A stretch of DNA of 64,000 nucleotides from Pseudogemmatithrix spongiicola (GTDB lineage Bacteria > Gemmatimonadota > Gemmatimonadetes > Gemmatimonadales > Gemmatimonadaceae): NCBI RefSeq assembly GCF_030623445.1, contig NZ_CP130613.1, forward strand, positions 930,001-994,000, given 5' to 3'. The translations under genes and the position numbers were made by a program. The notes under the pieces are model-generated. The model saw only the letters and a program-made list of their open reading frames with translations. It searched no databases and was not told where the DNA came from. Each line of letters begins with the position of its first letter. Positions within the stretch are counted from its first letter, which is position 1. Below are positions 46,946 through 55,107 of this stretch, in pieces.

Positions 46946-48175
46946 ATGCGCCCACACGTCCTGCTGCTCTCCGCCCTCGTCGCGCTGCCGACGCTCGCCT
47001 GCGCCCAAGCCGGCGCCCGCGTCGCGCAGCCCTCGTCGTCCACCGATCCGCACGCGGCCGTCGCCGAGCGCGTGCTGCGCGGGACGCCACTCATCGACGG
47101 GCACAACGACCTGCCGTGGGCCATCCGCGAGTCCAAGGATGCGCCGCGCGACGTGGAGCGCTATGACCTCCGCACGCGCACGGCCGGGCACACCGACATC
47201 GCGCGCCTACGCGCCGGCCGCGTCGGCGGACAGTTCTGGTCCGTGTACATCCCCGGCGAGGACGCCACGAAGGCGATGGGGTACGCGCGCGTGCAGCTGG
47301 AGCAGATCGACATCGCGCTGCGCGTGTTCGCGAAGTACCCCGACGTGCTCGAGCCGATCACCACCGCACAAGGGTTCCGCGACGCCTTCGCCCGCGGGCG
47401 CATCGGTTCGGTGATGGGGATGGAGGGCGGCCACGCCATCGAGAACTCGCTCGGGGCATTGCGCGCGTACCACGCGATGGGCGCCCGCTACATGACGCTC
47501 ACGCACAACGTGCATCTCGATTGGGCCGACGCGCACGTGCCGAATCCCCGCCACGGCGGCCTCACCGCCTTCGGCAAGGAAGTCGTGCGCGAGATGAACC
47601 GGCTGGGCATGCTCGTCGACCTCTCGCACACCTCGCCGGCGACGATGAGCGATGCCTTGGACGTGAGCGAGGCGCCGGTGATGTGGTCCCACTCGAACGC
47701 GTTCGCCGTGGCGAACCACACGCGCAACGTGCCGGATTCCATCCTGCGGCGGCTGCCGCGGAATGGCGGCGTGGTGATGGTGACCTTCGTGCCGGGCTTC
47801 GTGAGTCAGGCGCAGGTGGACTGGAATCGCACGCCGGCAGCGGAGCGTCGCGGTCCGGCGCCCGGCGCGACCCTGGCGCAGGTGGCGGACCACCTCGACC
47901 ACATCAAGCGCGTGGCCGGCGCCGACCACGTGGGCATCGGCGGCGACTTCGATGGCATCGACGACGTGGTGCGCGGGCTCGAGGACGTCTCGACGTACCC
48001 GGCGCTGTTCGCCGAGCTCTCACGCCGTGGCTGGACCGAGGCGGAGCTCCGCAAGCTGGCGGGCGAGAACGTCCTGCGCGCGATGGCGCAGGCCGAGCGC
48101 GTCGCGGCGCGGCTCCAGCGGGAGCGCGCGCCGTCGACGGCGACTATCGAGCAGCTCGACCGGCGAACGCCGTAG
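46946..48175 (+). CDS. Exported membrane-dipeptidase family (M19) peptidase
   Basis: A zinc dipeptidase of 409 residues with a Sec signal (ending LACAQ). All metal ligands of the M19 family are visible: LIDGHNDLPW (His, Asp), MEGGHAIEN (bridging Glu), LVDLSHTSP and MWSHSNAFA (His). A conserved GIGGDFDGID follows. It should hydrolyse dipeptides, perhaps with D-residues, in the periplasm. The 3' end overlaps the convergent carH-type gene by 32 nt. Confidence 0.9.
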   Translation: MRPHVLLLSALVALPTLACAQAGARVAQPSSSTDPHAAVAERVLRGTPLIDGHNDLPWAIRESKDAPRDVERYDLRTRTAGHTDIARLRAGRVGGQFWSVYIPGEDATKAMGYARVQLEQIDIALRVFAKYPDVLEPITTAQGFRDAFARGRIGSVMGMEGGHAIENSLGALRAYHAMGARYMTLTHNVHLDWADAHVPNPRHGGLTAFGKEVVREMNRLGMLVDLSHTSPATMSDALDVSEAPVMWSHSNAFAVANHTRNVPDSILRRLPRNGGVVMVTFVPGFVSQAQVDWNRTPAAERRGPAPGATLAQVADHLDHIKRVAGADHVGIGGDFDGIDDVVRGLEDVSTYPALFAELSRRGWTEAELRKLAGENVLRAMAQAERVAARLQRERAPSTATIEQLDRRTP

Positions 48176-49100
48176 CCGCGCGGACGCGCAGCCACTGCCG
48201 CATGCCGACCAGCGACGAGAACTGCTGCGCGCCGATCTCGCGGATGACGTCGCTGTAGTGCTGGGCGCCGCTGCCGCCGATCACGAGGCCGATGTCCGCC
48301 GGGAGCGCCGCGCGTAGCGCGCGGAGTTCGTCCGGGAGTTCGTCGTCGTCGGTGGGATACACCACCGAGAGCGCCAGCGCGCTGGCCTTCGCGAACTTGA
48401 CCGCCCGCGCGAGTTCGTCCGCGGGGAGGTTCGGGCCGAGGTAGGCCACGCGCCATCCGCTGGACGCGGCCGTGGTCGCGGCGAGCATCGCGCCGAGTTC
48501 GTGCATCTGGCGCGCCGGCGTGCCGACGACCAGCAGCGGCGCATGCGCGTCCGCGACGGCGAGGTCCGACATCCAGACGAGCACGCGGCGGATTGTCGTC
48601 GTCGCGAGGTGCTCGTTGGCCGGACGCAGCAGCCCCTGGTGCCAGAGCGAGCCGATGGTGAAGAGCAGCGGCCCGATGACTTGGTCGAGCACCTCGTCAC
48701 TGGGCATGCGCAGCACGGCGGAGCGCAGCGTCTGCTCGAGGCGCTGTGCATCGAACTCCTCGACGGCAATCAGCGCGCTGGAGAGATACGACTCGATTGC
48801 CGGCTGATCTGGCCCCACCCCGACCCGCTGGCGGGACTGCCGCTCGTCGTCCTCGATGAGCTTCTGCAAGTCGGGGTTGGCTAGCGGCACCAGCTGTCCG
48901 ATCTGCCGTCCGGCGCGCGAGGCGCGCGAGAGCAGGGAGAGGCGCTCGATGTCGGCGTCCGTGTAATGCCGCTGGCCACCGGGCGAGCGCACGGGTGAGA
49001 CCGCCTTGTAGCGGCGCTCCCATGCGCGTAGCACGTCGGGCGTCAGGCCAGTGCGCTGCGAAACTATTCGAACAGGATGCAAGCCGGGCGAAGCGGGCAT
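48144..49100 (-). CDS. CarH/LitR-type MerR repressor with adenosylcobalamin light-sensor domain
   Basis: A 318-residue protein. Residues 8-75 are a MerR winged helix (IVSQRTGLTPDVLRAWERRY, then GGQRHYTDADIERL). A four-helix bundle carries the light-sensor signature W153-x9-E163-H164. A B12-binding Rossmann domain follows with H200 in QMHELG, 36 residues after H164, matching the geometry of Thermus CarH. CarH tetramers hold AdoCbl in the dark, bind DNA, and fall apart in light. The acidic residue usual two places before the lower axial His is Gln here. Its own promoter contains a 19-bp palindrome, so autorepression is likely. No carotenoid gene is adjacent. Confidence 0.88.
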   Translation of the reverse strand: MPASPGLHPVRIVSQRTGLTPDVLRAWERRYKAVSPVRSPGGQRHYTDADIERLSLLSRASRAGRQIGQLVPLANPDLQKLIEDDERQSRQRVGVGPDQPAIESYLSSALIAVEEFDAQRLEQTLRSAVLRMPSDEVLDQVIGPLLFTIGSLWHQGLLRPANEHLATTTIRRVLVWMSDLAVADAHAPLLVVGTPARQMHELGAMLAATTAASSGWRVAYLGPNLPADELARAVKFAKASALALSVVYPTDDDELPDELRALRAALPADIGLVIGGSGAQHYSDVIREIGAQQFSSLVGMRQWLRVRAATAFAGRAAR

Positions 49101-49106
49101 GGCTGT

Positions 49107-49135
49107 ATTCTATGGACAGATTTCAAGTCTGTCAA
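49107..49135 (-). promoter_or_regulatory. Consensus promoter with embedded 19-bp operator for the CarH-type gene
   Basis: On the minus strand TTGACA (49135 to 49130), a 17-bp spacer and TAGAAT (49112 to 49107) form a near-consensus sigma70 promoter. ATG 49100 is only 6 nt further on, so the mRNA is probably leaderless. The palindrome GACAGATTTCAAGTCTGTC (49115-49133, one mismatched pair) fills the spacer and overlaps the -35, an ideal place for a repressor. Confidence 0.75.
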
Positions 49136-49277
49136 GGAAATAGGAGTCGAACACTCGCTGCTGTCTAGCGAATGATGTATCCAGACCCGAACAGAAAGTT
49201 CCATCGGCTGGACATCCAGACCTCAGTTCCCTTGCTGCGACTAGTCCGAGGCCGCGCCCGCGCGGCCCGCCGCTGCC

Positions 49278-49293
49278 CTGACCCCGGGGTCAG
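49278..49293. terminator. Perfect 16-bp palindrome at a gene end
   Basis: CTGACCCCGGGGTCAG includes the stop codon of the 49290-49721 gene. Without a loop or T run it is a doubtful terminator and may be a protein-binding site. Confidence 0.35.
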
Positions 49294-49721
49294 CCGCCGC
49301 GCTGTTTCTCGATGCGCGCTTGGAAGATGCCGAACACGTACCGACCGGCCTCCGTCTGCGTGGCGACCCACTCGGCATTCCGGTACGCCCGCGGGTTGAG
49401 CTCGGCGCGGATCTGTTCGCGCCACGGCCAGACCTTCGCGAGGAGCAGCATGCCCTCGCCGTTGCTCTCCATGGCGAGGTCGGCGTTGAGCGTACCATGC
49501 TTGATCAGGCCGTACGCCATCTCCCAATAGGTGTTGACCTGGCGATACGCCCGGTTGAGCGGGTGGTCCATCTTGGAAATGGCGGCCACGTCGGCGAAAC
49601 TGCGCGGCAGGAACTGCCCATTGATGGCGTCGCGGGACTCACGCATGACCGGCTCGCGGCGCAGTTCATAGAGGCGGAGCACGAGTTCGGCGTCGTGGTG
49701 GTCCGGCGACTGAGCATGCAT
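49290..49721 (-). CDS. Hypothetical 143-residue protein
   Basis: A soluble, mostly helical protein with no signal peptide or membrane segment. Recognisable stretches are ELVLRLYELRREPVMRESR at the start, NRAYRQVNTYWEMAYGLIKHG in the middle and PRAYRNAEWVA near the end. I do not recognise the family, although the look is of a conserved single-domain protein. It lies upstream of the carH-type gene on the same strand, but a strong promoter separates them. Confidence 0.6.
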   Translation of the reverse strand: MHAQSPDHHDAELVLRLYELRREPVMRESRDAINGQFLPRSFADVAAISKMDHPLNRAYRQVNTYWEMAYGLIKHGTLNADLAMESNGEGMLLLAKVWPWREQIRAELNPRAYRNAEWVATQTEAGRYVFGIFQARIEKQRGG

Positions 49722-49826
49722 GGCGGGATCTCGGCTGGTGGAGGATTCAGGGGGTGGCGGGGTATCTTAACCCGCATCGGGCCCGCACGGGCCTGGCGTC
49801 ACGTTTCCCCTTTTCCGTTGAGAGCC

Positions 49827-50408
49827 ATGCGTCCTGTTGCCTTGATTGCCCTCGCCCTCCTTGCCGCCGCGCCGCTGTCCGCCCAGGGCGGCGCCGCCCA
49901 GCCGGGCGCCCTCCGTGCGCCGCTCAGCACGCGGGTCGTCTTCTCGATGCCGCTCGCGCCGCCGCGCGTGCAGGGTCAGCCGGCGCCCACGCCCAAGAAC
50001 GTGAGCATCGAGTACGGCCAGCCGCACGCGCGCGGCCGCGCCGTCCCCACCGAGCTCAACGCCGACGGCACCGTGTGGCGGACCGGCGCCAACAGCTCCA
50101 CCACGCTGCGCACCGAGACGGCGCTGGTCATCGGCGGCGCCGACGTGCCGGCCGGTAACTACTCGCTCTACACGATCCGCCAGAACGGCCAGTACTTCCT
50201 CATCATCAACAACAACACCGGCCAGTGGGGCACCGAGTACGACGCCACCAAGGACCTCGTGCGCGTCCCGCTCCGCATGCGGCAGCGCAGTGAGGTGCAG
50301 GAGTCGCTGCAGATCGTGATGGTGCCGGCCGACAACCAGTCGGCGCGCGGCGTGCTCTCGATCTCGTGGGGTCGCCTCGAGCTGACGGCGGATTGGTCCG
50401 CCAAGTGA
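49827..50408 (+). CDS. Exported DUF2911 protein
   Basis: A 193-residue protein with a signal peptide (ending PLSAQ) and the DUF2911 pattern: VSIEYGQPHARGR, WRTGANSSTTLRTE, VPAGNYSLYTI and WGTEYDATKDLVRVPL. It is a small beta-rich periplasmic domain of unknown function. ATG 49827 starts the signal peptide. The stop overlaps the GTG of the YaiO-like gene, so the two are one operon. Confidence 0.8.
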   Translation: MRPVALIALALLAAAPLSAQGGAAQPGALRAPLSTRVVFSMPLAPPRVQGQPAPTPKNVSIEYGQPHARGRAVPTELNADGTVWRTGANSSTTLRTETALVIGGADVPAGNYSLYTIRQNGQYFLIINNNTGQWGTEYDATKDLVRVPLRMRQRSEVQESLQIVMVPADNQSARGVLSISWGRLELTADWSAK

Positions 50409-51955
50409 CACGAGTCGCCGCGGCGCTCCTCGCCATCGCTCTGGTGACGGGGCGCGCCGCGGCGCAGCAGGACCCCTCGCGCGCGGCCCGCGACTCGCTG
50501 GCGGCGCGCGTCGCGCGCGGGGACTCTGCGTGGGCGCGCGAGGACCATCCGGCCGCCCGAGCCGCCTACGATGCCGTGGTGCGTGCCGACTCGAGCTTCT
50601 CGAGCCGCGCCGTCTTCCGACTCGGGCTGCTGCAGGCCTGGGACAATCGGTTCGAGCCGGCGCTCGCCGCACTCCGGCTCTACGTCCGCCTCGAGCCCGC
50701 CGACCTCGAGGGGCGTGTCGCGCTCGCGCGCACCTACGCCTGGGCGTCCCGCTACGCGACCTCGCTCGCGCAGTACGACAGCGTGCTCGCGCGCGATGCG
50801 TCCTATCGCGATGCCGTCGTCGGCAAGGCGCAGACGCTCGCGTGGAGCGATCGCCTGCCGGAGGCCGAAGCGCGGCTGGAGCGTTGGCTGGAGCGTCGCG
50901 CCGATGATGTGGAGGCATGGACGCTGCTCGGGCAGTTCCGCCGCTGGCGGGGCGATGCCCGCGCCGCGGAGTCGGCGCTCGATCGGGCGCTCGCGCTCCG
51001 GCCCGACGATGCCGCCGCGCGCGAGCAAATGTCGTGGGTGCGCGTGGAGCGTCGGCCGACGGTCACCTGGTCGCTCGTCGGCGCCAAGGACTCCGAGGAC
51101 AACACGTTGTGGCACCGCGAGCTGGGCGTCGAGGCCGCGGGGTTCGGCAACAGCCGCATCGGCGTGACGGCGCGGCTGCGCGAGGCGAGCGTGACCAACG
51201 TCGATGCCGCGGTCATGCCGGGTGCGCTGGCGTACATCGTCGGGCGGCCAGCCGGCCGGGCGGTGACGACGCGCGCGGAACTCGGCGTCGTGCAGTACCC
51301 CGACGGGCTGAGCCCCGCGGCGACGCGGCTGCGCGGGGCCTTGCGGGTGAGCGGGTCTCCGCGGCGCGGTCTCCGGCTCTCGGGCGGTTTCTCCCATGAG
51401 CCGTTCGATGAAGTGCTCTCGACGGCCCGGCGCGGCTTGATGTTCTCCGTGTTCGATCTCGACGCGGCGTACGCGGTCACGCCTCGCCTGCAACTCGGCC
51501 TGGCCGGCAGCAGCGGTCTCGCGCTGGGGTACGGCGTCGATCTCGATGCGTCCCGCACGACGGTCCTTGGGGCGCTGCGCTTCACGCCGCGCCGCGGCAC
51601 CCAGCTGGCGCTGACGCATCGCGAGGCCTCGTGGGACGAGCCGCAGTTCGGCGTGTTCTTCTCGCCCCAGCGGTGGGCCACGACGGAGCTGGCGCTCTCC
51701 TCGGAGCGCACGGCGGAGCTCGGCCTCGTGCTCGCCGGCGACCTCGGGCTCGCGAGCCAGCTCGTCGGCTTCGAGTCGTCGCCGCTCGATCACGCCATCG
51801 TGCCGCGCGCGACGATGCGCGTCGGATATCGGGCGGCGCCCGGACGCGAGGTGATCTTCGGCCTCGTGTACGCGAACGTCGCCGGCGCCGGTGCGATCAC
51901 GGCCAGCGATTACCGCTATGGCGCCGCCACGCTCGGCGGGCGCTGGACTTTCTAG
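50405..51955 (+). CDS. TPR plus YaiO-like outer-membrane beta-barrel
   Basis: A 516-residue exported protein with a signal peptide ending GRAAAQ. TPR-like repeats fill about residues 30-210 (LRLYVRLEPADLEGRVALARTYAW, then AESALDRALALRPDDAAAREQM). The second half is an outer-membrane barrel of the YaiO kind with many alternating strands, ending GAATLGGRWTF with a C-terminal Phe. In E. coli yaiO lies near the glycosyltransferase gene yaiP, and TPR-barrel proteins serve as polysaccharide export ports. Here a family 2 glycosyltransferase is encoded 6 kb away in the same locus. Confidence 0.78.
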   Translation: MTRVAAALLAIALVTGRAAAQQDPSRAARDSLAARVARGDSAWAREDHPAARAAYDAVVRADSSFSSRAVFRLGLLQAWDNRFEPALAALRLYVRLEPADLEGRVALARTYAWASRYATSLAQYDSVLARDASYRDAVVGKAQTLAWSDRLPEAEARLERWLERRADDVEAWTLLGQFRRWRGDARAAESALDRALALRPDDAAAREQMSWVRVERRPTVTWSLVGAKDSEDNTLWHRELGVEAAGFGNSRIGVTARLREASVTNVDAAVMPGALAYIVGRPAGRAVTTRAELGVVQYPDGLSPAATRLRGALRVSGSPRRGLRLSGGFSHEPFDEVLSTARRGLMFSVFDLDAAYAVTPRLQLGLAGSSGLALGYGVDLDASRTTVLGALRFTPRRGTQLALTHREASWDEPQFGVFFSPQRWATTELALSSERTAELGLVLAGDLGLASQLVGFESSPLDHAIVPRATMRVGYRAAPGREVIFGLVYANVAGAGAITASDYRYGAATLGGRWTF

Positions 51956-54618
51956 CGCTTCGGGCCCGCGTCGGGAATCGCGCGGAACACCTCGCGCATC
52001 GCGGCGAACGCCGGCTTGCGCTCGGCGTACCAGCGCGGCGCTTCCCACGTGGGCCAGGTCCACGTCGGAGCGAGGGACGCGGGGTTCGCAGGGAGCGCGT
52101 CGCGCAGCACCGGCGTGGCACCGCTCACGTCGAGTGTCCGGACGACGAAGCGGAACCCGTCAGTCGTCACGTGCGCCGGATCCGTGCCGCGTACGCCGCT
52201 CAGCACCTGCCGCGACGACGGATCGGTCACGTGCAGCAACCCCCACGGCAAACGGACCTCGATCGTGCCGCTGGCGCTGTCAGCGTACCAATCGGCGAGC
52301 GTCGTCTCGGATTGCCGCGCGTGCCGCAGGAGGTTGCGTTCGTAGCGCTGGGCCTCGTACACGCGCCCGTCGCGCCCGAAGGTCCGCCGGTTGGGCGTGG
52401 CCCAGACGGTGTCGTAGCGGCCGTCCTCGTTGCGCAGGGAGCGGAACGGCCGGTTGTACACGGACTGCTGCACGGGCGGGCGGCTGCCGACGATCGGCGC
52501 GAAGCGGTACAGGTTGTACGGCGTGTCCACGAGGAGACGCGCGTGCTCTGGGCCGGCCAGGTCGAGCACGAACTCGAGGCCGACCGGGCTGCCACCCGCA
52601 CCGAACGGCAGGCGGTGATCACCCGCCGACGCGTCGTGCGTGTCGATGCCCACGAGGATGCGCGTGCGGGTCCAGTCCACGGCGCCCACGTCGAGTCGCA
52701 AGTACACGTAGGCCTCGTCGTGCGCGACCCAGAGGGCGTCAACGCGCTGCGCCGCCGGCACCGCCTCGGCGTCGGCGCCGCGCTGGAGCAGCGGCCGTCG
52801 GCCCGCCCAGTCGGCGCGCCCGCCGTCGATCACGAACGCGGAGTCCTTCGCGCCGGCCCGCATCGCGATCAGCCCATAGTGCTGCTCCGCATCGAGCACG
52901 TTCAGCCACAGGCGGTTACGCTCGGCCGGCTGCTCGAAGTCGATCACCAGCCAGTTCTTCTTGAACCACTCGTCGATGAGCGCGAAGACGCCGACGCCAG
53001 CCGCCCCGCTCGCGGCGATGTCTCGCGTGAGGCGCGCATTGATCGCCGCCTGCGCGACTTCGTCGTGGCCGCCATGGTGCCAGCCCTGCGGCTGCAGGTG
53101 CGCGTTCCCCCGCGAACTCGGCACGCCGTACTCCGAGATTACCACCGGGATGCGTCCATGGTAGTCGACGAGCGCCCGGAGGTAGCCGAAGTAATGGCTC
53201 GGGCCGTCGGGACTGCGCGCCTGCGCGTAGGCGCTGTCGAGCACCATGAAGTCGGGGTAGTACGGATACGCGTGGAAGCTCGCGAACAACCCGGCGCCGT
53301 ACTCGCGCGTGGCCGACATCTTCGTCGCATCGAGCGCGATGACGTCGTTGTCGTACTCCTTCGAGGCCTCGGGCGGCCGCTCGCGCCGCCGGCGGAGCCA
53401 CGCCGCTTCCTCGGCGCGTGACGTCTCGGTGGGGTGCACCAGGGGATCGAGCGTCGGCCAGTTGGTGTAGGCGAGCGGCCGCTGTGTGTTCCATTCGCGC
53501 ATCTCGTAGGCGATCATCGCGTCGGCGACGCTCGCCAGCCACACGTCCACCGCGTTGCCGCCGGCAACCTGCACGTAGCGCCCGCTGAAGGCCGTGCGCC
53601 GCGGAAACCGCCGCGCGTAAGCCTGCACCGAATACGGCTCCCATTCGCGGCCGATGATGTAGCCCAGCGTCCACGGAGAGACATCCGCGAGGTACATGCC
53701 GCTCGCGTGCCCGGGACGGTGCGGGATCGCGGCGCGCCCGTGCAGCAGATCGACCACCCGGTGCATCTCGGCGCGGAACGCGGCGTTCCACGCCGCGTCG
53801 TCGTAGCGCTCTTCCTGTGACCCCGGTGGCAGTTCGGTCCACACGCCGTGGATCAGCCAGATGGCCTGCGCCGGATGCGCGAGATTCCACGCGCGCAGCG
53901 CGCGGTAGAAATGCGGCGGATGGATCGTGTACACGCGCACGGCATTGGCGCCCAGCTCGGCGAGATCGCGGATCCACGCCTCGTAGGTGCCGTCGTCGGG
54001 CGGAAACTGCGCCGGATGCTTGCCCGGGAGCGCCGCGCCGAGGTTCACGGCCTTGATCCAAAAGGGCCGCCAGCCGCCGCGGCCGTCGGGCACCTCGAAG
54101 ATGCGGTCGCCGACGCGCGCCGCAACGATCGGAGCGGCGGGCCGCTGCTTCGGTGGCAGCGCCGTGCTGTCGACGGGCGCTGGGATGCGGGCGAGGTACT
54201 CGCGCGCCGTCGCGTTGCCCGGTTCGAGCGAGTCGGCGAGGGCGAAGGCGCGATGCGCGCGCGTCAGCACACCGGCGCGGAACGATGCGATGCCGAGCCC
54301 GAGTGCCGCATCGATGCTCGGCCGCGGCAGCACGGTGAGCGCGGAGTCGAAACGCGCGATGGCCAGCGGCACGCGGTCCTGTCGCAACGCGACGTAGCCG
54401 AGTCCGGTCCAGCCATCGCCGGCGCGCGGACACGCGCGCACCCCGCGGCGGAACAGCGAATCGGCGCCGGCGATGTCATTCGCGCGCCACCGCTGCCAGC
54501 CGGCGTCGATGTCCGCGGCGGCGGTCGGTGCGCAACTGGGGTTCGCCTGGGCGCCGAGGGTCGGCGTCGCGACACTCGTCAGCAGCGCGAGCAGCGCACG
54601 CCGAGCACCGGCGCTCAC
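51952..54618 (-). CDS. Exported glycoside-hydrolase-like protein with TPR and CBM9-like parts
   Basis: A protein of 888 residues. GTG 54618 overlaps the stop of the receiver gene and begins a signal peptide (ending TLGAQ). Residues 30-150 are TPR-like. Residues about 190-590 form a TIM barrel of clan GH-A look: VNLGAALPGKHPAQFPPDDG, GREWEPYSVQ with the likely acid/base Glu, and VVISEYGVPSS with the likely nucleophile Glu. The C-terminal 250 residues resemble a CBM9-type sugar-binding domain (LWVAHDEAYVYLRLDV). Both catalytic Glu are present, so hydrolase or transglycosylase activity on a polysaccharide is plausible. It is convergent with the YaiO-like gene (4-nt overlap). Confidence 0.75.
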   Translation of the reverse strand: MSAGARRALLALLTSVATPTLGAQANPSCAPTAAADIDAGWQRWRANDIAGADSLFRRGVRACPRAGDGWTGLGYVALRQDRVPLAIARFDSALTVLPRPSIDAALGLGIASFRAGVLTRAHRAFALADSLEPGNATAREYLARIPAPVDSTALPPKQRPAAPIVAARVGDRIFEVPDGRGGWRPFWIKAVNLGAALPGKHPAQFPPDDGTYEAWIRDLAELGANAVRVYTIHPPHFYRALRAWNLAHPAQAIWLIHGVWTELPPGSQEERYDDAAWNAAFRAEMHRVVDLLHGRAAIPHRPGHASGMYLADVSPWTLGYIIGREWEPYSVQAYARRFPRRTAFSGRYVQVAGGNAVDVWLASVADAMIAYEMREWNTQRPLAYTNWPTLDPLVHPTETSRAEEAAWLRRRRERPPEASKEYDNDVIALDATKMSATREYGAGLFASFHAYPYYPDFMVLDSAYAQARSPDGPSHYFGYLRALVDYHGRIPVVISEYGVPSSRGNAHLQPQGWHHGGHDEVAQAAINARLTRDIAASGAAGVGVFALIDEWFKKNWLVIDFEQPAERNRLWLNVLDAEQHYGLIAMRAGAKDSAFVIDGGRADWAGRRPLLQRGADAEAVPAAQRVDALWVAHDEAYVYLRLDVGAVDWTRTRILVGIDTHDASAGDHRLPFGAGGSPVGLEFVLDLAGPEHARLLVDTPYNLYRFAPIVGSRPPVQQSVYNRPFRSLRNEDGRYDTVWATPNRRTFGRDGRVYEAQRYERNLLRHARQSETTLADWYADSASGTIEVRLPWGLLHVTDPSSRQVLSGVRGTDPAHVTTDGFRFVVRTLDVSGATPVLRDALPANPASLAPTWTWPTWEAPRWYAERKPAFAAMREVFRAIPDAGPKR

Positions 54619-54980
54619 CGCCCGAGCGCGACGAGCAGTTCGCCGGCCAATGTGAGCGGATCGAACGGCTTGGTCAAGCAGGCGACGGCCCCCACCTCGA
54701 GCGCCGTGTCGCGCTCGCCGCGCTGCGCCCGCGCCGTGAGGAACACCACGGGGATCGCCGCAGTTTCGGGATCGGCCTTCAAGCGGCGGCAGGTCTCGTA
54801 GCCATCGAGTTCGGGCATCATGGCATCGAGCAGGATGGCGTCGGGCTTCGCGTCCTTCACGCGCGCCAGCAAGGCAACCCCCGAGGGGAGGACCTCGGCC
54901 TCGATCGTCGGTTCGAGCCCAAGGGCAAGCTCGAGGATCGTACGGATATCGGGTTCGTCGTCGGCACAGAGCAGTCGCAT
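54615..54980 (-). CDS. Stand-alone response-regulator receiver
   Basis: A single CheY-like domain of 121 residues: acid pair CADDEPD, phospho-acceptor in AILLDAMMPELDG, Thr in FLTARAQ and Lys in LTKPFDP. It has no output domain. It is cotranscribed with the hydrolase gene (GTGA overlap) and diverges from the Hpt-REC gene, so it is probably one end of the local phosphorelay. Confidence 0.88.
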   Translation of the reverse strand: MRLLCADDEPDIRTILELALGLEPTIEAEVLPSGVALLARVKDAKPDAILLDAMMPELDGYETCRRLKADPETAAIPVVFLTARAQRGERDTALEVGAVACLTKPFDPLTLAGELLVALGR

Positions 54981-55107
54981 GGGCGAAAGCTGCCGTCGCG
55001 GGCCGTGCGCTCGCAACTGGCCGCGCGCCGACCTGTCCGCCGCGCAGGCGGAAGGCGATAATTCCCGCAGCGCAACACACCGCTTCCTTCCTTCTCCGCG
55101 CGACGCG

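Noticed and set aside
49172-49399. 75-codon plus-strand ORF between the carH-type and hypothetical genes
   Set aside because: It runs antisense into the 49290-49721 gene, has no ribosome site and has Arg/Pro-rich antisense composition.
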